From: CAZMGT01 sp964565895
GTDB lineage: Bacteria > Armatimonadota > Zipacnadia > UBA1398 > CAZMGT01
Reading direction: 5' to 3'
DNA: 64,000 bases
NCBI GenBank assembly: GCA_964565895.1
Contig: CAZMGT010000011.1
Coordinates: 11,268 to 75,267 of the forward strand
In this document: in pieces, positions 16,975 through 25,152 of the stretch
Position numbering within the stretch: position 1 is the stretch's first letter
How the letters are laid out: the number at the start of each line of letters is the position of its first letter
Translations under genes and position numbers: made by a program
The notes under the pieces: model-generated
Seen by the model: only the letters and a program-made list of their open reading frames with translations
Told to the model about the DNA's origin: nothing
Databases searched by the model: none

Positions 16975-17786
16975 GCGAACAGCAGTTTCAGCTCCGCGAG
17001 GCCGAGGGCGTGCGCTGGCTCGAGGTGCCCCTGGCCAGCGCTCGCGCGGTGTTTACCACGCGCCTGGGCGGTGTCTCAACGGGGCCATGGGCAAGCCTTA
17101 ACCTGGGCTATACCGTGGGCGACGACCCGCAGCGCGTGGGGGAAAACGTTGCCCGCCTGTGCCGCGCGCTCGGGATCGACCCGCGGCAGCTCGCCGCGGC
17201 CAGGCAGGTCCATGGCGCCCGCACCGTAGTGCTGGACCGCAAGCACGCCGGCGCAGGGATGGTCGCCGCGCTGCCCGCGGCGGGCGAGGGCGACGTTCTC
17301 CTTGCCCCGGCGCAGGGCCCATGGCCCGTGGTCAAGCTCGCGGATTGCCTCGCCGTGCTAATCGCCGACGCGAAAACGGGCGCGTTGGCCGCGGTGCACG
17401 CGGGCTGGCGGGGAACGGCCGCGCGGGTGGCGGCGCGCGCGCTGGAGGAGATGGCGCGTATCTTTCGCACAGAGCCGCGCGATTGTCAAGTGGCCCTCGG
17501 ACCGTGCGTCGGCCCGTGCTGCTATACGGTAGGCGAAGACGTCGCGCGGGCTTTTGCGGGCGACCTCGCACGCGCCCTGCGGCGCGACGAACAAGGTGCC
17601 TTCCGCCTCGACCTTGCCCTAGCTAACCGTTGGCAACTAGAGCGCGCGGGCGTGCCCCCGGAGCACATCGTCCACGCGGACTTGTGCACGTCCTGTCGCG
17701 CAGATTTCTTTTTCTCCCACCGGCGCGACCGCGGAAAAACCGGCCGGCAAGCGGCGATTTTGCTTGGCGAGAGACCACGGAAATAG
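16971..17786 (+). CDS. pgeF: Peptidoglycan editing factor PgeF (YfiH/laccase domain)
   Basis: The 271-residue protein belongs to the multicopper oxidase-like YfiH family, now known as PgeF, which keeps L-serine out of peptidoglycan by acting on misincorporated UDP-MurNAc-serine; other members act on nucleosides. The conserved metal-site motifs are present: ARQVHGARTV, KLADCLAVLI, HAGWRGT and LGPCVGPCCY. GTG at 16971 overlaps the upstream stop (GTGA) and GGAGG lies six bases ahead. The cell-wall role fits with ddl further along the window, though the two are not in one transcript. Confidence 0.9.
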   Translation: MSEQQFQLREAEGVRWLEVPLASARAVFTTRLGGVSTGPWASLNLGYTVGDDPQRVGENVARLCRALGIDPRQLAAARQVHGARTVVLDRKHAGAGMVAALPAAGEGDVLLAPAQGPWPVVKLADCLAVLIADAKTGALAAVHAGWRGTAARVAARALEEMARIFRTEPRDCQVALGPCVGPCCYTVGEDVARAFAGDLARALRRDEQGAFRLDLALANRWQLERAGVPPEHIVHADLCTSCRADFFFSHRRDRGKTGRQAAILLGERPRK

Positions 17787-17879
17787 TGTCCACAAGGCAA
17801 CGCGCTGGGCAAACTAGATGAAGGATGACGCCGCTCGCCACAGGAACGAGCCTTTGACGCCGCGCTGCCGGGGGTGAAA

Positions 17880-18866
17880 ATGTTGTCCAAAGGTTTATGG
17901 TGCCGAGTCATCCTTCCTGCGATTTTCCTTCTTGTGCTTCTCGTTCTGGTTGTGCTTGCTGTTTTACCTAGTTTCATGCGCGCTCGCGAAAAGACGCGAT
18001 ATGCCGCACCGGTGGAGAGCGCGCTTGGACCCACTGAGGCCGAAAAGGGATATGCCGAGCTTGAACAAGAGGAACCTGCCGCGGAGCTCCCCGCAACGAG
18101 CGAGGGCCTTACCTTCGCCCCCGCGGGGGTTAACTGGGACGCGATAATTAAAGCATCGCTTGCCCAGCGCGCGCGCAAGATCATTTATCGCGGCTATCTC
18201 ACCTTGGAGAGCGCCAAGATCGGCAAAACTGTGGACAACGTAAAGCAGGTCGCCAGCGAGCTTGGCGGATACGTGGAGTCCGCGGAGTACGACAGGCAGG
18301 GCGAGCGCGTCACGGCCTCGATCACCGTGCGCGTGCCCCAGGAGAATTTTCACCGAGCGATGAACGCCCTGCAAAACCTCGGCCGCGTCGTAGGCAGGCG
18401 AGAGGAGGCCGAGGAGGTTACCGGCGAGTTTCGCGACCTTCGCGCGCGACTGGCCACGCTGGAGCTAACGGAACAGCGCTTGCTCTCCCTTCTCGATCGC
18501 GCGGGCACGCTGACAGCGGCGCTGAAGGTGGAAAACGAGCTCACCCGCGTGCGCGGGGAGATCGAGCGCTTGCGCTCGTACCTGGACTACCTACGCGACC
18601 AGGTGGCCATGTCTACGATCGCCGTGAGCATCGTCCAGCCGCGGGCCGAGGTTGCCCTGGCGGCGGCCGGTGCCCAGGCGGCGAGGTGGCGGCCGCGAAA
18701 AATTCTTGCCCATGCTCTAGCCTCGCTTTTGCTTACCCTTCAGGTGATTGCCACGGTGGCCATTTGGCTGGTCACTTTCACGCCGATATGGCTGCCCGTG
18801 GCGCTCATTGTTTTGCTCGCCCGGCGCAGGCTAGCCGGCGCTGCAACGAAGACGGGGGGCGAGTAG
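17880..18866 (+). CDS. DUF4349 membrane protein, first of a pair
   Basis: The 328-residue product has an N-terminal membrane anchor (about residues 10-33), a DUF4349 extracytoplasmic domain (about 95-275, with RGYLTLES, GGYVESAEYD and SITVRVPQENF), a helical hairpin or coiled-coil stretch at about 190-245 and a C-terminal membrane segment (about 280-310) ending in a basic tail. DUF4349 proteins are uncharacterised; the two membrane ends with a long helical pair suggest a sensory or scaffold role. The ATG at 17880 has GGGGGTG upstream; a GTG at 17874 is an alternative. The next DUF4349 gene starts two bases after its stop. Confidence 0.8.
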   Translation: MLSKGLWCRVILPAIFLLVLLVLVVLAVLPSFMRAREKTRYAAPVESALGPTEAEKGYAELEQEEPAAELPATSEGLTFAPAGVNWDAIIKASLAQRARKIIYRGYLTLESAKIGKTVDNVKQVASELGGYVESAEYDRQGERVTASITVRVPQENFHRAMNALQNLGRVVGRREEAEEVTGEFRDLRARLATLELTEQRLLSLLDRAGTLTAALKVENELTRVRGEIERLRSYLDYLRDQVAMSTIAVSIVQPRAEVALAAAGAQAARWRPRKILAHALASLLLTLQVIATVAIWLVTFTPIWLPVALIVLLARRRLAGAATKTGGE

Positions 18867-18867
18867 C

Positions 18868-19665
18868 GTGGTTCGGGCGAAAAACATTTTGCTTGCGTGC
18901 GCCGTGACCTGCACCATCCTCGCGCCGGCAGCCCCTCTCTGCGCTGCTGAGGAGAAGGGGGCGGGGTCCGCGGCCGCTCCTGCGGCCGCAACGCGCTTTT
19001 GCGAGCGCCACGCGACGCTTATCCTGGAAAGCGACGATATCCCTGGCGTGCTCAGCAAGGCGGCAGAGATCGCCGCGCAGCACGATGGCTATGTGACGGT
19101 CTTGCGCCACGACGCAAGCGAGCATACCTCGCAGGTGGGCAGAATTGTCCTGCGCGTGCCCGCGGCGTCGCTGGACAAGGCGCTGAGCGAGATGTGCACC
19201 CTGGGCGAAGTGCGCTATGAGTCGCGGAGCACGGAGAACTTAGCCACCGCGGTTCTCGACGCCCGGGCAAACGTGGCCAAGCTGCGCGACGAAGAGCAGC
19301 GCCTGCTCGGCCACATGCGGCGCTGGGGCAAGCTCGAGGACCTGCTTGAGCTCGAGCGCCGGCTGGGGGAGACGCGCGGCGAGATCGAGCAACAGGAAGG
19401 CAAGCTGCGCGAGCTGCTCGAGCGCGTGGCCTTCGCCCAGATTACCGTTACCGCAAAGCAAAACGTTACCGAGGCGGACATTGCCCAAGCGACGGGCAAG
19501 GCGAGCCAATGGCGGGCCAAGACGGTGTTTCGCCTGGCGTTTTCGGCCCTTTGCGCTGTCGGCCGGGGCCTGGCCAGCGTCGCCATTTGGCTGGGCGTGT
19601 TTTCGGTAATCTGGCTTCCTCTGGCTATAATAGGGTGGCTGGCTGCGCGCCGCAGAAGCCGGTAA
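18868..19665 (+). CDS. DUF4349 protein, second of a pair
   Basis: The 265-residue product has a signal peptide (about 1-26), a DUF4349 domain (RHATLILES, DGYVTVLRHDASE, GRIVLRVPAASLDKAL), a coiled-coil (about 115-190, with EEQRLLGHMRRWGKLEDLLELERRL split over several heptads) and a C-terminal membrane segment (about 225-255). It begins with a GTG two bases after the first DUF4349 gene, with GGGGGCGAG upstream. The duplicated copies are clearly diverged, which suggests distinct roles, perhaps as a hetero-oligomer. Function unknown. Confidence 0.78.
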   Translation: MVRAKNILLACAVTCTILAPAAPLCAAEEKGAGSAAAPAAATRFCERHATLILESDDIPGVLSKAAEIAAQHDGYVTVLRHDASEHTSQVGRIVLRVPAASLDKALSEMCTLGEVRYESRSTENLATAVLDARANVAKLRDEEQRLLGHMRRWGKLEDLLELERRLGETRGEIEQQEGKLRELLERVAFAQITVTAKQNVTEADIAQATGKASQWRAKTVFRLAFSALCAVGRGLASVAIWLGVFSVIWLPLAIIGWLAARRRSR

Positions 19666-19690
19666 CGAACGCCGCGCGGAGTGAGCGACG

Positions 19691-20989
19691 CTGACCTTCG
19701 AGGACGCCCTGCGCTACGTCCGGCGCTTCGCCGACCTAGAGCGCCGGCTCGACTACCGCTACGACAAGCACACGTTCGGGCTAGAGCGGATGCGTCGGCT
19801 ATGCGCCGCGCTGGGCGACCCGCAGCGCAGGTTTTCCTCTATCCACGTCGCGGGGTCGAAGGGCAAGGGCTCGACATGTGCCTTTTGCGAAGCCATTCTG
19901 CGCGCCCACGGCCTGCGCACAGGCCTGTATACCTCGCCCCACCTGGTGGACTTCCGCGAGCGCATTCGCGTCGGCGGCGAGAAGATCCCGCCCAGCAGCT
20001 TCGCGGAGCTCGTCCCCGATGTTAAGCGGGCTATCGAATCGCTCCCCGACGGCGCCAATGTAACGTTTTTCGAGCTATACACGGCGGTCGCTTTCCTATA
20101 TTTCGCCCGCTGCAACGTAGACCTGGCCGTGTGTGAGGTGGGCATGGGGGGTAGGCTCGATGCAACGAACGTGCTCGAGCCTCGGGTAACTGTAATCACC
20201 CCGATCAGCGAGGAGCACACGCGCTATCTGGGGGCGACGGTGGAGGAGATCGCGCGGGAGAAGGCGGCGATCGTCAAGCCGTCCGTTCCCGCGGTGGTCA
20301 ACGCGCGGCGAGGGACGGAGGTCGTCCTTGCCCAGTGCGCGCGGGTTGGCGCGCGGGCGTTTTTGTATGAAAAAGATTTTTCCGCGCGGCGCGAGGAGGA
20401 GGGGACGGTTGCTCTGCGCTTGGGCGAGCGCGAGTTTCGCGGCGTTAAGCTCGGCCTGCGCGGCTGGTTTCAGGTGGAAAACGGGGCGTGCGCGGCAATG
20501 GCCGCCTCGCTTGCCCTGGGCGGGAAGCTCGAGGAGCCGGCGCTGAGCGAGGGTCTGGCGCGCGTGCGTTGGCCCGGGCGGTTTCAAGTAGTTGGGCAAG
20601 AGCCCGCGTTTGTCCTCGATGGCGCGATGAACGGCGAGTCGGCCCAGGCCCTGCGCCGCGCCCTGGCCGAGGAGTTTCCCGGCCGCCCCCTGTGCTTCGT
20701 CTACGGGGCGAGCGCCGACAAAGACGTCCGCGCAACGCTGCGCGCGCTGCTTGACGAGCGCACGGCGGCGCTGGTGCTCACCCAAGCGCAAAACCCGCGG
20801 GCCCTGCCCGTGGACGAGCTGCGCGCGCAGGTTGAGTTCGCCGGCGAGGTGCGTTGTGCGCCAACGGTCGCTCAAGCGCTTAGCCTCGCGCGCGAGCTGC
20901 TCCCCGAGGGCGGGGTAGTTTGCGTCACGGGTTCGCTCTACGTCGTGGGCGAGGCGCTAGACGCCCTCGGCGCGCTGGAGGAAGAGTAA
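19691..20989 (+). CDS. folC: Folylpolyglutamate/dihydrofolate synthase, CTG start
   Basis: FolC adds glutamate to folates (and in many bacteria makes dihydrofolate). The 432-residue product has the P-loop GSKGKGST near residue 57, MGGRLDATNVL, and the usual two Mur-ligase domains. The frame conserves FEDALRYVRRFADLERRLDY ahead of the first ATG at 19790, which is the family's N-terminal helix, so the start must be upstream. The only in-frame initiator after a stop at 19682-19684 is CTG at 19691, with GGAG 9 bases upstream. The usual DGAHNP motif of the C-terminal domain reads DGAMNGES here, so the His and Pro are replaced. It follows the DUF4349 pair closely. Confidence 0.85.
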   Translation: MTFEDALRYVRRFADLERRLDYRYDKHTFGLERMRRLCAALGDPQRRFSSIHVAGSKGKGSTCAFCEAILRAHGLRTGLYTSPHLVDFRERIRVGGEKIPPSSFAELVPDVKRAIESLPDGANVTFFELYTAVAFLYFARCNVDLAVCEVGMGGRLDATNVLEPRVTVITPISEEHTRYLGATVEEIAREKAAIVKPSVPAVVNARRGTEVVLAQCARVGARAFLYEKDFSARREEEGTVALRLGEREFRGVKLGLRGWFQVENGACAAMAASLALGGKLEEPALSEGLARVRWPGRFQVVGQEPAFVLDGAMNGESAQALRRALAEEFPGRPLCFVYGASADKDVRATLRALLDERTAALVLTQAQNPRALPVDELRAQVEFAGEVRCAPTVAQALSLARELLPEGGVVCVTGSLYVVGEALDALGALEEE

Positions 20990-20996
20990 ATCCTAA

Positions 20997-21029
20997 AACC
21001 CCCGCGTGCTGCGCCGCGGTTAGTTATTG
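20997..21029 (+). terminator. Possible weak terminator after folC
   Basis: A short stem CCGCG (21002-21006) and CGCGG (21015-21019) is followed by TTAGTTATT. The stem is only five bases long and the tail is broken, so it is weak. It lies just ahead of the ddl promoter. Confidence 0.3.
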
Positions 21030-21042
21030 AGCGGCGCGGGTG

Positions 21043-21051
21043 TGCTATAAT
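21043..21051 (+). promoter_or_regulatory. Extended -10 promoter of ddl
   Basis: TGCTATAAT (21043-21051) is a TGn-extended perfect -10. No -35 at standard spacing is seen; TTGAGC at 21027 is only 13 bases ahead of the -10. The ATG of ddl follows 32 bases later. Confidence 0.6.
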
Positions 21052-21083
21052 CGCGCGGCACGCACAGCCCGCGGAGAGGAACA

Positions 21084-22121
21084 ATGGCACAGGCCAGGCC
21101 TGTGGAGCAGCTCCCCGTGTTTACCGACGTTGCCCGGCGCCGCCGGCGGCAGGAGAAAATCGTCCGCGCGGCCGCCGGCTTGCGCATTGGCGTGCTTATG
21201 GGCGGGGAGTCGGGCGAGCGCGAGGTGTCGCTGCGCTCGGGGCGAGGCGTGGCCCAGGCCCTGCGCCAAGCAGGGCTTTGCGTGGTGGAGATCGACGTGG
21301 ACTTCTCCTCGATGTCCCCCGTGGCCGAGGCGCAGATTGACCTTGCCTACAACGCTTTGCACGGGGGCAAGGGCGAGGACGGGACAATTCAAGGCTACTT
21401 AGAAAGCACGGGCATTCCCTACACCGGCCCTGGGGTCCATAGCTCTGCGCTGTGTATGAACAAGGTGTGGTGCAAAATGGTCCTCCAGCAGCTCGGCCTG
21501 CCCACCCCGCCGTTTGTCGTTTTCGGCCGCGAGGAGAAGCTCGAGGATGTTGCCCAGCGTATAGAGCGGGAGATCGGCATTCCCACGATAACCAAGCCCA
21601 AGGCCGAGGGCTCATCGCTCGGCGTGCGCGTGGCGCACAGCGGCGCGGAGCTGCGCGAGCACATCGCCCGGCTGGCGGAGGAGTTTGGCGGGGGGTTGGC
21701 CGAGCCGTTCATCCCCGAGCCGGAGCTTACCGTGGGCGTGCTCCACGGCCATCCCCTCCCTGTGCTGCAGCTCGTCCCCAAGAAAGAATTCTATGACTAC
21801 GAGGCGAAGTACACGAAAGGGTTGACGGAGTTCATTATTCCCGCGGACGTGCCGGAGAACGTCTATCGCGGGGCGCAGCGCATTGCCGCGGAGGCGTGCC
21901 GCGCGCTGGAGTGCTTCGGCGTCGCCCGGGTAGACATGCGCGCCGGGGGCTTGGAGGTCCCTGCGATTACCGACATTAACACGAGCCCGGGAATGACCGA
22001 GACGAGCGACCTTCCCGCGGAGGCCGAGGCCCTGGGGATGAGCTACCAAGAGCTGGTGATTGAAGTTCTCGGCTCGGCGCTTGTGCGCGCCGGGCTGATC
22101 GAGCCGTGCGAGTGGGCGTGA
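21084..22121 (+). CDS. ddl: D-alanine--D-alanine ligase
   Basis: Ddl joins two D-alanines with ATP for peptidoglycan precursors. The 345-residue product has the N-terminal GVLMGGESGEREVSLRSG, the central HGGKGEDGTIQG, TKPKAEGSSLGV, and the C-terminal ITDINTSPGMT, all standard ATP-grasp ligase elements. The first 30 residues (with RRRRRQEK) precede the usual start of the family, so there is a modest N-terminal extension. GGAGAGGAACA lies before the ATG. The protein and the small membrane gene after it (9 bases downstream) form a probable operon. Confidence 0.93.
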   Translation: MAQARPVEQLPVFTDVARRRRRQEKIVRAAAGLRIGVLMGGESGEREVSLRSGRGVAQALRQAGLCVVEIDVDFSSMSPVAEAQIDLAYNALHGGKGEDGTIQGYLESTGIPYTGPGVHSSALCMNKVWCKMVLQQLGLPTPPFVVFGREEKLEDVAQRIEREIGIPTITKPKAEGSSLGVRVAHSGAELREHIARLAEEFGGGLAEPFIPEPELTVGVLHGHPLPVLQLVPKKEFYDYEAKYTKGLTEFIIPADVPENVYRGAQRIAAEACRALECFGVARVDMRAGGLEVPAITDINTSPGMTETSDLPAEAEALGMSYQELVIEVLGSALVRAGLIEPCEWA

Positions 22122-22130
22122 GGGGGAGCG

Positions 22131-22526
22131 ATGCCTGCGCCGAGCAAGCTGATTGCATTTTTCGTCGTCCTCGGGTTAGCTCTGCTGATGGGCTCGGGGC
22201 TGGCTTGGGCGCGGCTCTGCCCCACTGGGCGCGAGGGCCGGCGCCGAGCGCTTTGGCTTATCGCCAACATGTGGGGCACAGCGGCGATCGTTGTCCCCCT
22301 GGCCTACCTCGGCGGCCGGGCCATTGACTTCGATCTTCCCCGCTACCTTGCCCACGGCGGCGCAGCCGAGGGGGGCCACGCCCCTGTGGTGTTTGCCCTG
22401 GGAGCAATGCTCTTTAGCGGGATCTTGCTCGTCCGCCTGTTTCGTATGGTAAACTCGGTGCTCGGCCTAGACGCCGTGCTCCCGCCGCACGTGTCCGAAG
22501 AAGATAAGCGCGGGGGAGAAGGCTAG
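22131..22526 (+). CDS. Small membrane protein, unknown
   Basis: The 131-residue protein has three likely membrane segments (about residues 5-27, 42-62 and 84-104) and an acidic tail. I do not recognise a family. AGGGGGAG precedes the ATG closely. It sits 9 bases after ddl and 84 bases before argG, so it may be transcribed with either. The sequence does not show whether it is linked to cell-wall work. Confidence 0.55.
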   Translation: MPAPSKLIAFFVVLGLALLMGSGLAWARLCPTGREGRRRALWLIANMWGTAAIVVPLAYLGGRAIDFDLPRYLAHGGAAEGGHAPVVFALGAMLFSGILLVRLFRMVNSVLGLDAVLPPHVSEEDKRGGEG

Positions 22527-22609
22527 GCAGGCGTACCTCGCCCCGCGGCGGCCTTGGCTGCTCATCTTTCCCGCGGGCCCACGAGCGCGCTGAGAGGAGT
22601 GTATCAACG

Positions 22610-23809
22610 ATGCAAAAGGTCGTCCTCGCCTACTCCGGCGGCTTGGATACCTCGGTTGCCATTCACTGGCTAAAGGAGACGAAAGGCTACAACGTCGTCG
22701 CCGTTGCCGTAGATGTGGGCGAAGAGAAAAACTACGAGGCGATCCGCGAAAAGGCGCTGCAGATCGGCGCCGTAGATGCCATCGTACGCGACGCCAAGCG
22801 CGAGTTCGTGGAGGAGTATATTTGGCCGGCGCTTAAGGCCAACGCGCTTTATCAGGGCAAGTACTACCTGGCCACGGCTCTCGCTCGGCCGCTCATTGCC
22901 AAGGTCTGCGTAGACGTCGCCCACGAGGTGGGGGCCAGCGCCGTCGCCCACGGGGCCACGGGAAAGGGCAACGACCAAGTGCGCTTTGACGTGAGCTTCG
23001 CCGCGCTCGACCCCTCCCTCGAGGTCATCGCGCCTGTGCGCGAGTGGGGCATGTCGCGCGAGGAGGAGATCGAGTACGCCGAGCGGCACGGAATTCCCAT
23101 CCCCGTGACAAAGGAAGACGACTACAGCATTGACCTAAACATGTGGGGGCGGAGCATCGAATGCGGCCCGTTGGAGGACCCGAACACCGCGCCCCCCGAG
23201 GACGTGTTCCAGCTTACCGTCGCCCCGGAGAACGCCCCGGACGAGCCGCAGGAGATAACGGTGCAGTTCGACCGCGGCGTGCCCGTGGCGCTCAACGGCG
23301 AGGAGCTTTCGCCGGTGGAAATGGTCAACCGCGCCAATGCCTTGGGCGCGGCCCATGGCGTGGGTCGCGTAGACATGATCGAGGATCGCCTGGTGGGCAT
23401 CAAGTCGCGCGAGGTATACGAGTGCCCGGGCGCGGTCGTCCTGAGCACGGCGCACCGCGAGCTGGAGGCGCTTACCGTGGACCGCGACACGGCGCAGTTT
23501 TGCGCGCTTGTCTCGCAGAAGTACTCCGAGCTGGTCTATAACGGCCTGTGGTATAGCCCGCTCAAGGAGCACTTAGACGCCCTTGTGGACAGCGTGCAGC
23601 GCTACGTCTGCGGGGAGGTGCGCCTGAAGCTTTACAAGGGAAGCTGCACGGTGGTCGGGCGCAGCTCGCCGATGTCGCTGTATCGCTACGAGATGGCCAC
23701 CTACGACAAGGAAGACCAGTATCAACACAGGGCTGGCGAGGGGTTTAGCTGGGTGTGGGGGCTTCCCACGCGCATCTTCCGCCAGGTCCAGCGCGAGCGG
23801 GGCGGATAG
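22610..23809 (+). CDS. argG: Argininosuccinate synthase
   Basis: ArgG condenses citrulline with aspartate using ATP, the penultimate step of arginine synthesis, in the cytoplasm. The 399-residue product has the ATP pyrophosphatase loop AYSGGLDTS (residues about 6-14), NGNDQVR-type GKGNDQVRF, and SYDEDNNLW-like YSIDLNMWGRSIECG; length matches the family. GAGAGGAGTG lies before the ATG. The other early genes argC, argJ, argB and argD lie 20 kb away on the other strand. argH and argF are not in the window. A short GC hairpin follows at 23818-23832 but without a T-tail. Confidence 0.95.
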   Translation: MQKVVLAYSGGLDTSVAIHWLKETKGYNVVAVAVDVGEEKNYEAIREKALQIGAVDAIVRDAKREFVEEYIWPALKANALYQGKYYLATALARPLIAKVCVDVAHEVGASAVAHGATGKGNDQVRFDVSFAALDPSLEVIAPVREWGMSREEEIEYAERHGIPIPVTKEDDYSIDLNMWGRSIECGPLEDPNTAPPEDVFQLTVAPENAPDEPQEITVQFDRGVPVALNGEELSPVEMVNRANALGAAHGVGRVDMIEDRLVGIKSREVYECPGAVVLSTAHRELEALTVDRDTAQFCALVSQKYSELVYNGLWYSPLKEHLDALVDSVQRYVCGEVRLKLYKGSCTVVGRSSPMSLYRYEMATYDKEDQYQHRAGEGFSWVWGLPTRIFRQVQRERGG

Positions 23810-23868
23810 CGCGCCGCGGGCCGCCGCGGCCCTCCGCGCCAGCCTGTGCCGAGGGGAGTGCTCCGGCG

Positions 23869-25086
23869 ATGAGAGCGCTGTCGCTCGCTGCCTCGCTTGT
23901 CCTGCTCGCTGCTCTCTGCCCACCCGCCTGCGCCCAGGAGGATCCCGCGCTTGTGTTAGACATGTACCTCGCGCTGATAAACCGCGGCGACTACGAGGGC
24001 GCGTTTCGCTACTGCGCCCCGGCGACCGGCGCCGCGGACGACGCGGCGATGCGCGAGCTGCGCGACAGCGTGGACCGCCTCGTGCAAGAGACAGACGTGG
24101 GCGGCGTTTTGCGCGCGCTGTCGCTGTTTGCGCCGCTGGTCAAGCAGCGACTAACGTGGCGCCAGGTAGACTCCTCGGTGGGCCAAGACAGCGCCTGGGT
24201 CGATTACGAGGCCACGGCGACGATCAGCTTTCCCCAGCGGGTATATTTCCGCCGGGTTGCCGGGCAGTGGCGTATCGACGTGGCGCAAACGATCCAGCAC
24301 AACGCGCAGGGGACGAAGGTGGAGAGTATTCTCAGCGAAAGCGAGCTTGAGGCGGCGTGCGCGACGAACCTCCAGCTCATCTCGCAGGCGTTTCGCGCCT
24401 ACGCCGCAGAGCACGGAGGAAAGCTTCCCGAGGCCAGCCGCTGGCGCGAGGCCATTGCCCCATATCTCCCCCAGGGCTGCTCCTGCGGCTGCCCCGCGGT
24501 GGGCGGCGGCGAGGGCCTGGCCATGAACGAGCGCCTGTCCGGCCTGCGCGCGGACCAAATCGCCGACCTGGACCGCACGATCCTCGTGTTCGACGCGCCG
24601 CCGGGGGTTATCTCCGGCGCAGACGAGTCCGCGCTGGACAGGCGCCACGGGGGCAAGGGGCACGTTTTGCTCTTGGGCAAAGGGGGCATCGCGCTTGTGC
24701 AGACGACGCGCGGCTACAAGTGGAGCCCCGGCCCGGCGAGCGGGGAGCGCCTCCGCCCCGCCGGCCGGTCGACCGCTCGGCTCATTGATTACCAGGGCCA
24801 GGAGTACGTCGCCCTGCGCGAGGCGCTCTCCAGCTTTGCCGCGACCATTCAGTGGAGCGAGTCGCGCAACGCGACGATCGTCTCCGCTTTAGGCCACCGC
24901 GCGGTGATCGAGGAGGCGAAGTCCAAGGCCCTCGTGGACGGCAAGCCGGTTTATCTTGGCGCGCCGGCGCGAACAATCGGCGGGCGGCTCGTCGTTCCGC
25001 CGGGCTTTCTCACCCGCGCGTTTGGCCTGTGGGCACAGTGGGGCGACGGAAGCGTGAGCTTCGTCGCCGCGGGCGGCGCGGCCTAG
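23869..25086 (+). CDS. Secreted NTF2-like and copper-amine-oxidase-N domain protein
   Basis: The 405-residue product has a signal peptide (cleaved near residue 22). An NTF2-like domain follows (about 25-135: MYLALINRGDYEGAFRYC..., WVDYEATATISF). The middle stretch (about 155-285), with CATNLQLISQAFRAYAAEHGGKLP and RHGGKGHVLLL, matches the soluble part of DUF1559/pseudopilin-like proteins, in which an RHGG...N.xFxDGH motif recurs. The last 90 residues (LIDYQGQEYVALREAL...) are a copper amine oxidase N-terminal domain, usually a surface-anchoring module with no oxidase activity. Such mixed architectures are common in Armatimonadota. GAGGGGAG precedes the ATG. It lies 59 bases after argG; the function is unknown. 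Confidence 0.75.
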   Translation: MRALSLAASLVLLAALCPPACAQEDPALVLDMYLALINRGDYEGAFRYCAPATGAADDAAMRELRDSVDRLVQETDVGGVLRALSLFAPLVKQRLTWRQVDSSVGQDSAWVDYEATATISFPQRVYFRRVAGQWRIDVAQTIQHNAQGTKVESILSESELEAACATNLQLISQAFRAYAAEHGGKLPEASRWREAIAPYLPQGCSCGCPAVGGGEGLAMNERLSGLRADQIADLDRTILVFDAPPGVISGADESALDRRHGGKGHVLLLGKGGIALVQTTRGYKWSPGPASGERLRPAGRSTARLIDYQGQEYVALREALSSFAATIQWSESRNATIVSALGHRAVIEEAKSKALVDGKPVYLGAPARTIGGRLVVPPGFLTRAFGLWAQWGDGSVSFVAAGGAA

Positions 25087-25152
25087 CGCGCTTGGCGAGC
25101 GAGACCGCGCAGCGGTGCCTCGCGCGGCGACCGACGGCAGGTGTCCCCAGCG

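Noticed and set aside
23818..23832. Terminator after argG
   Set aside because: The hairpin GGGCCGC/GCGGCCC is very short-looped and lacks a T-run, so it is not called as a terminator.
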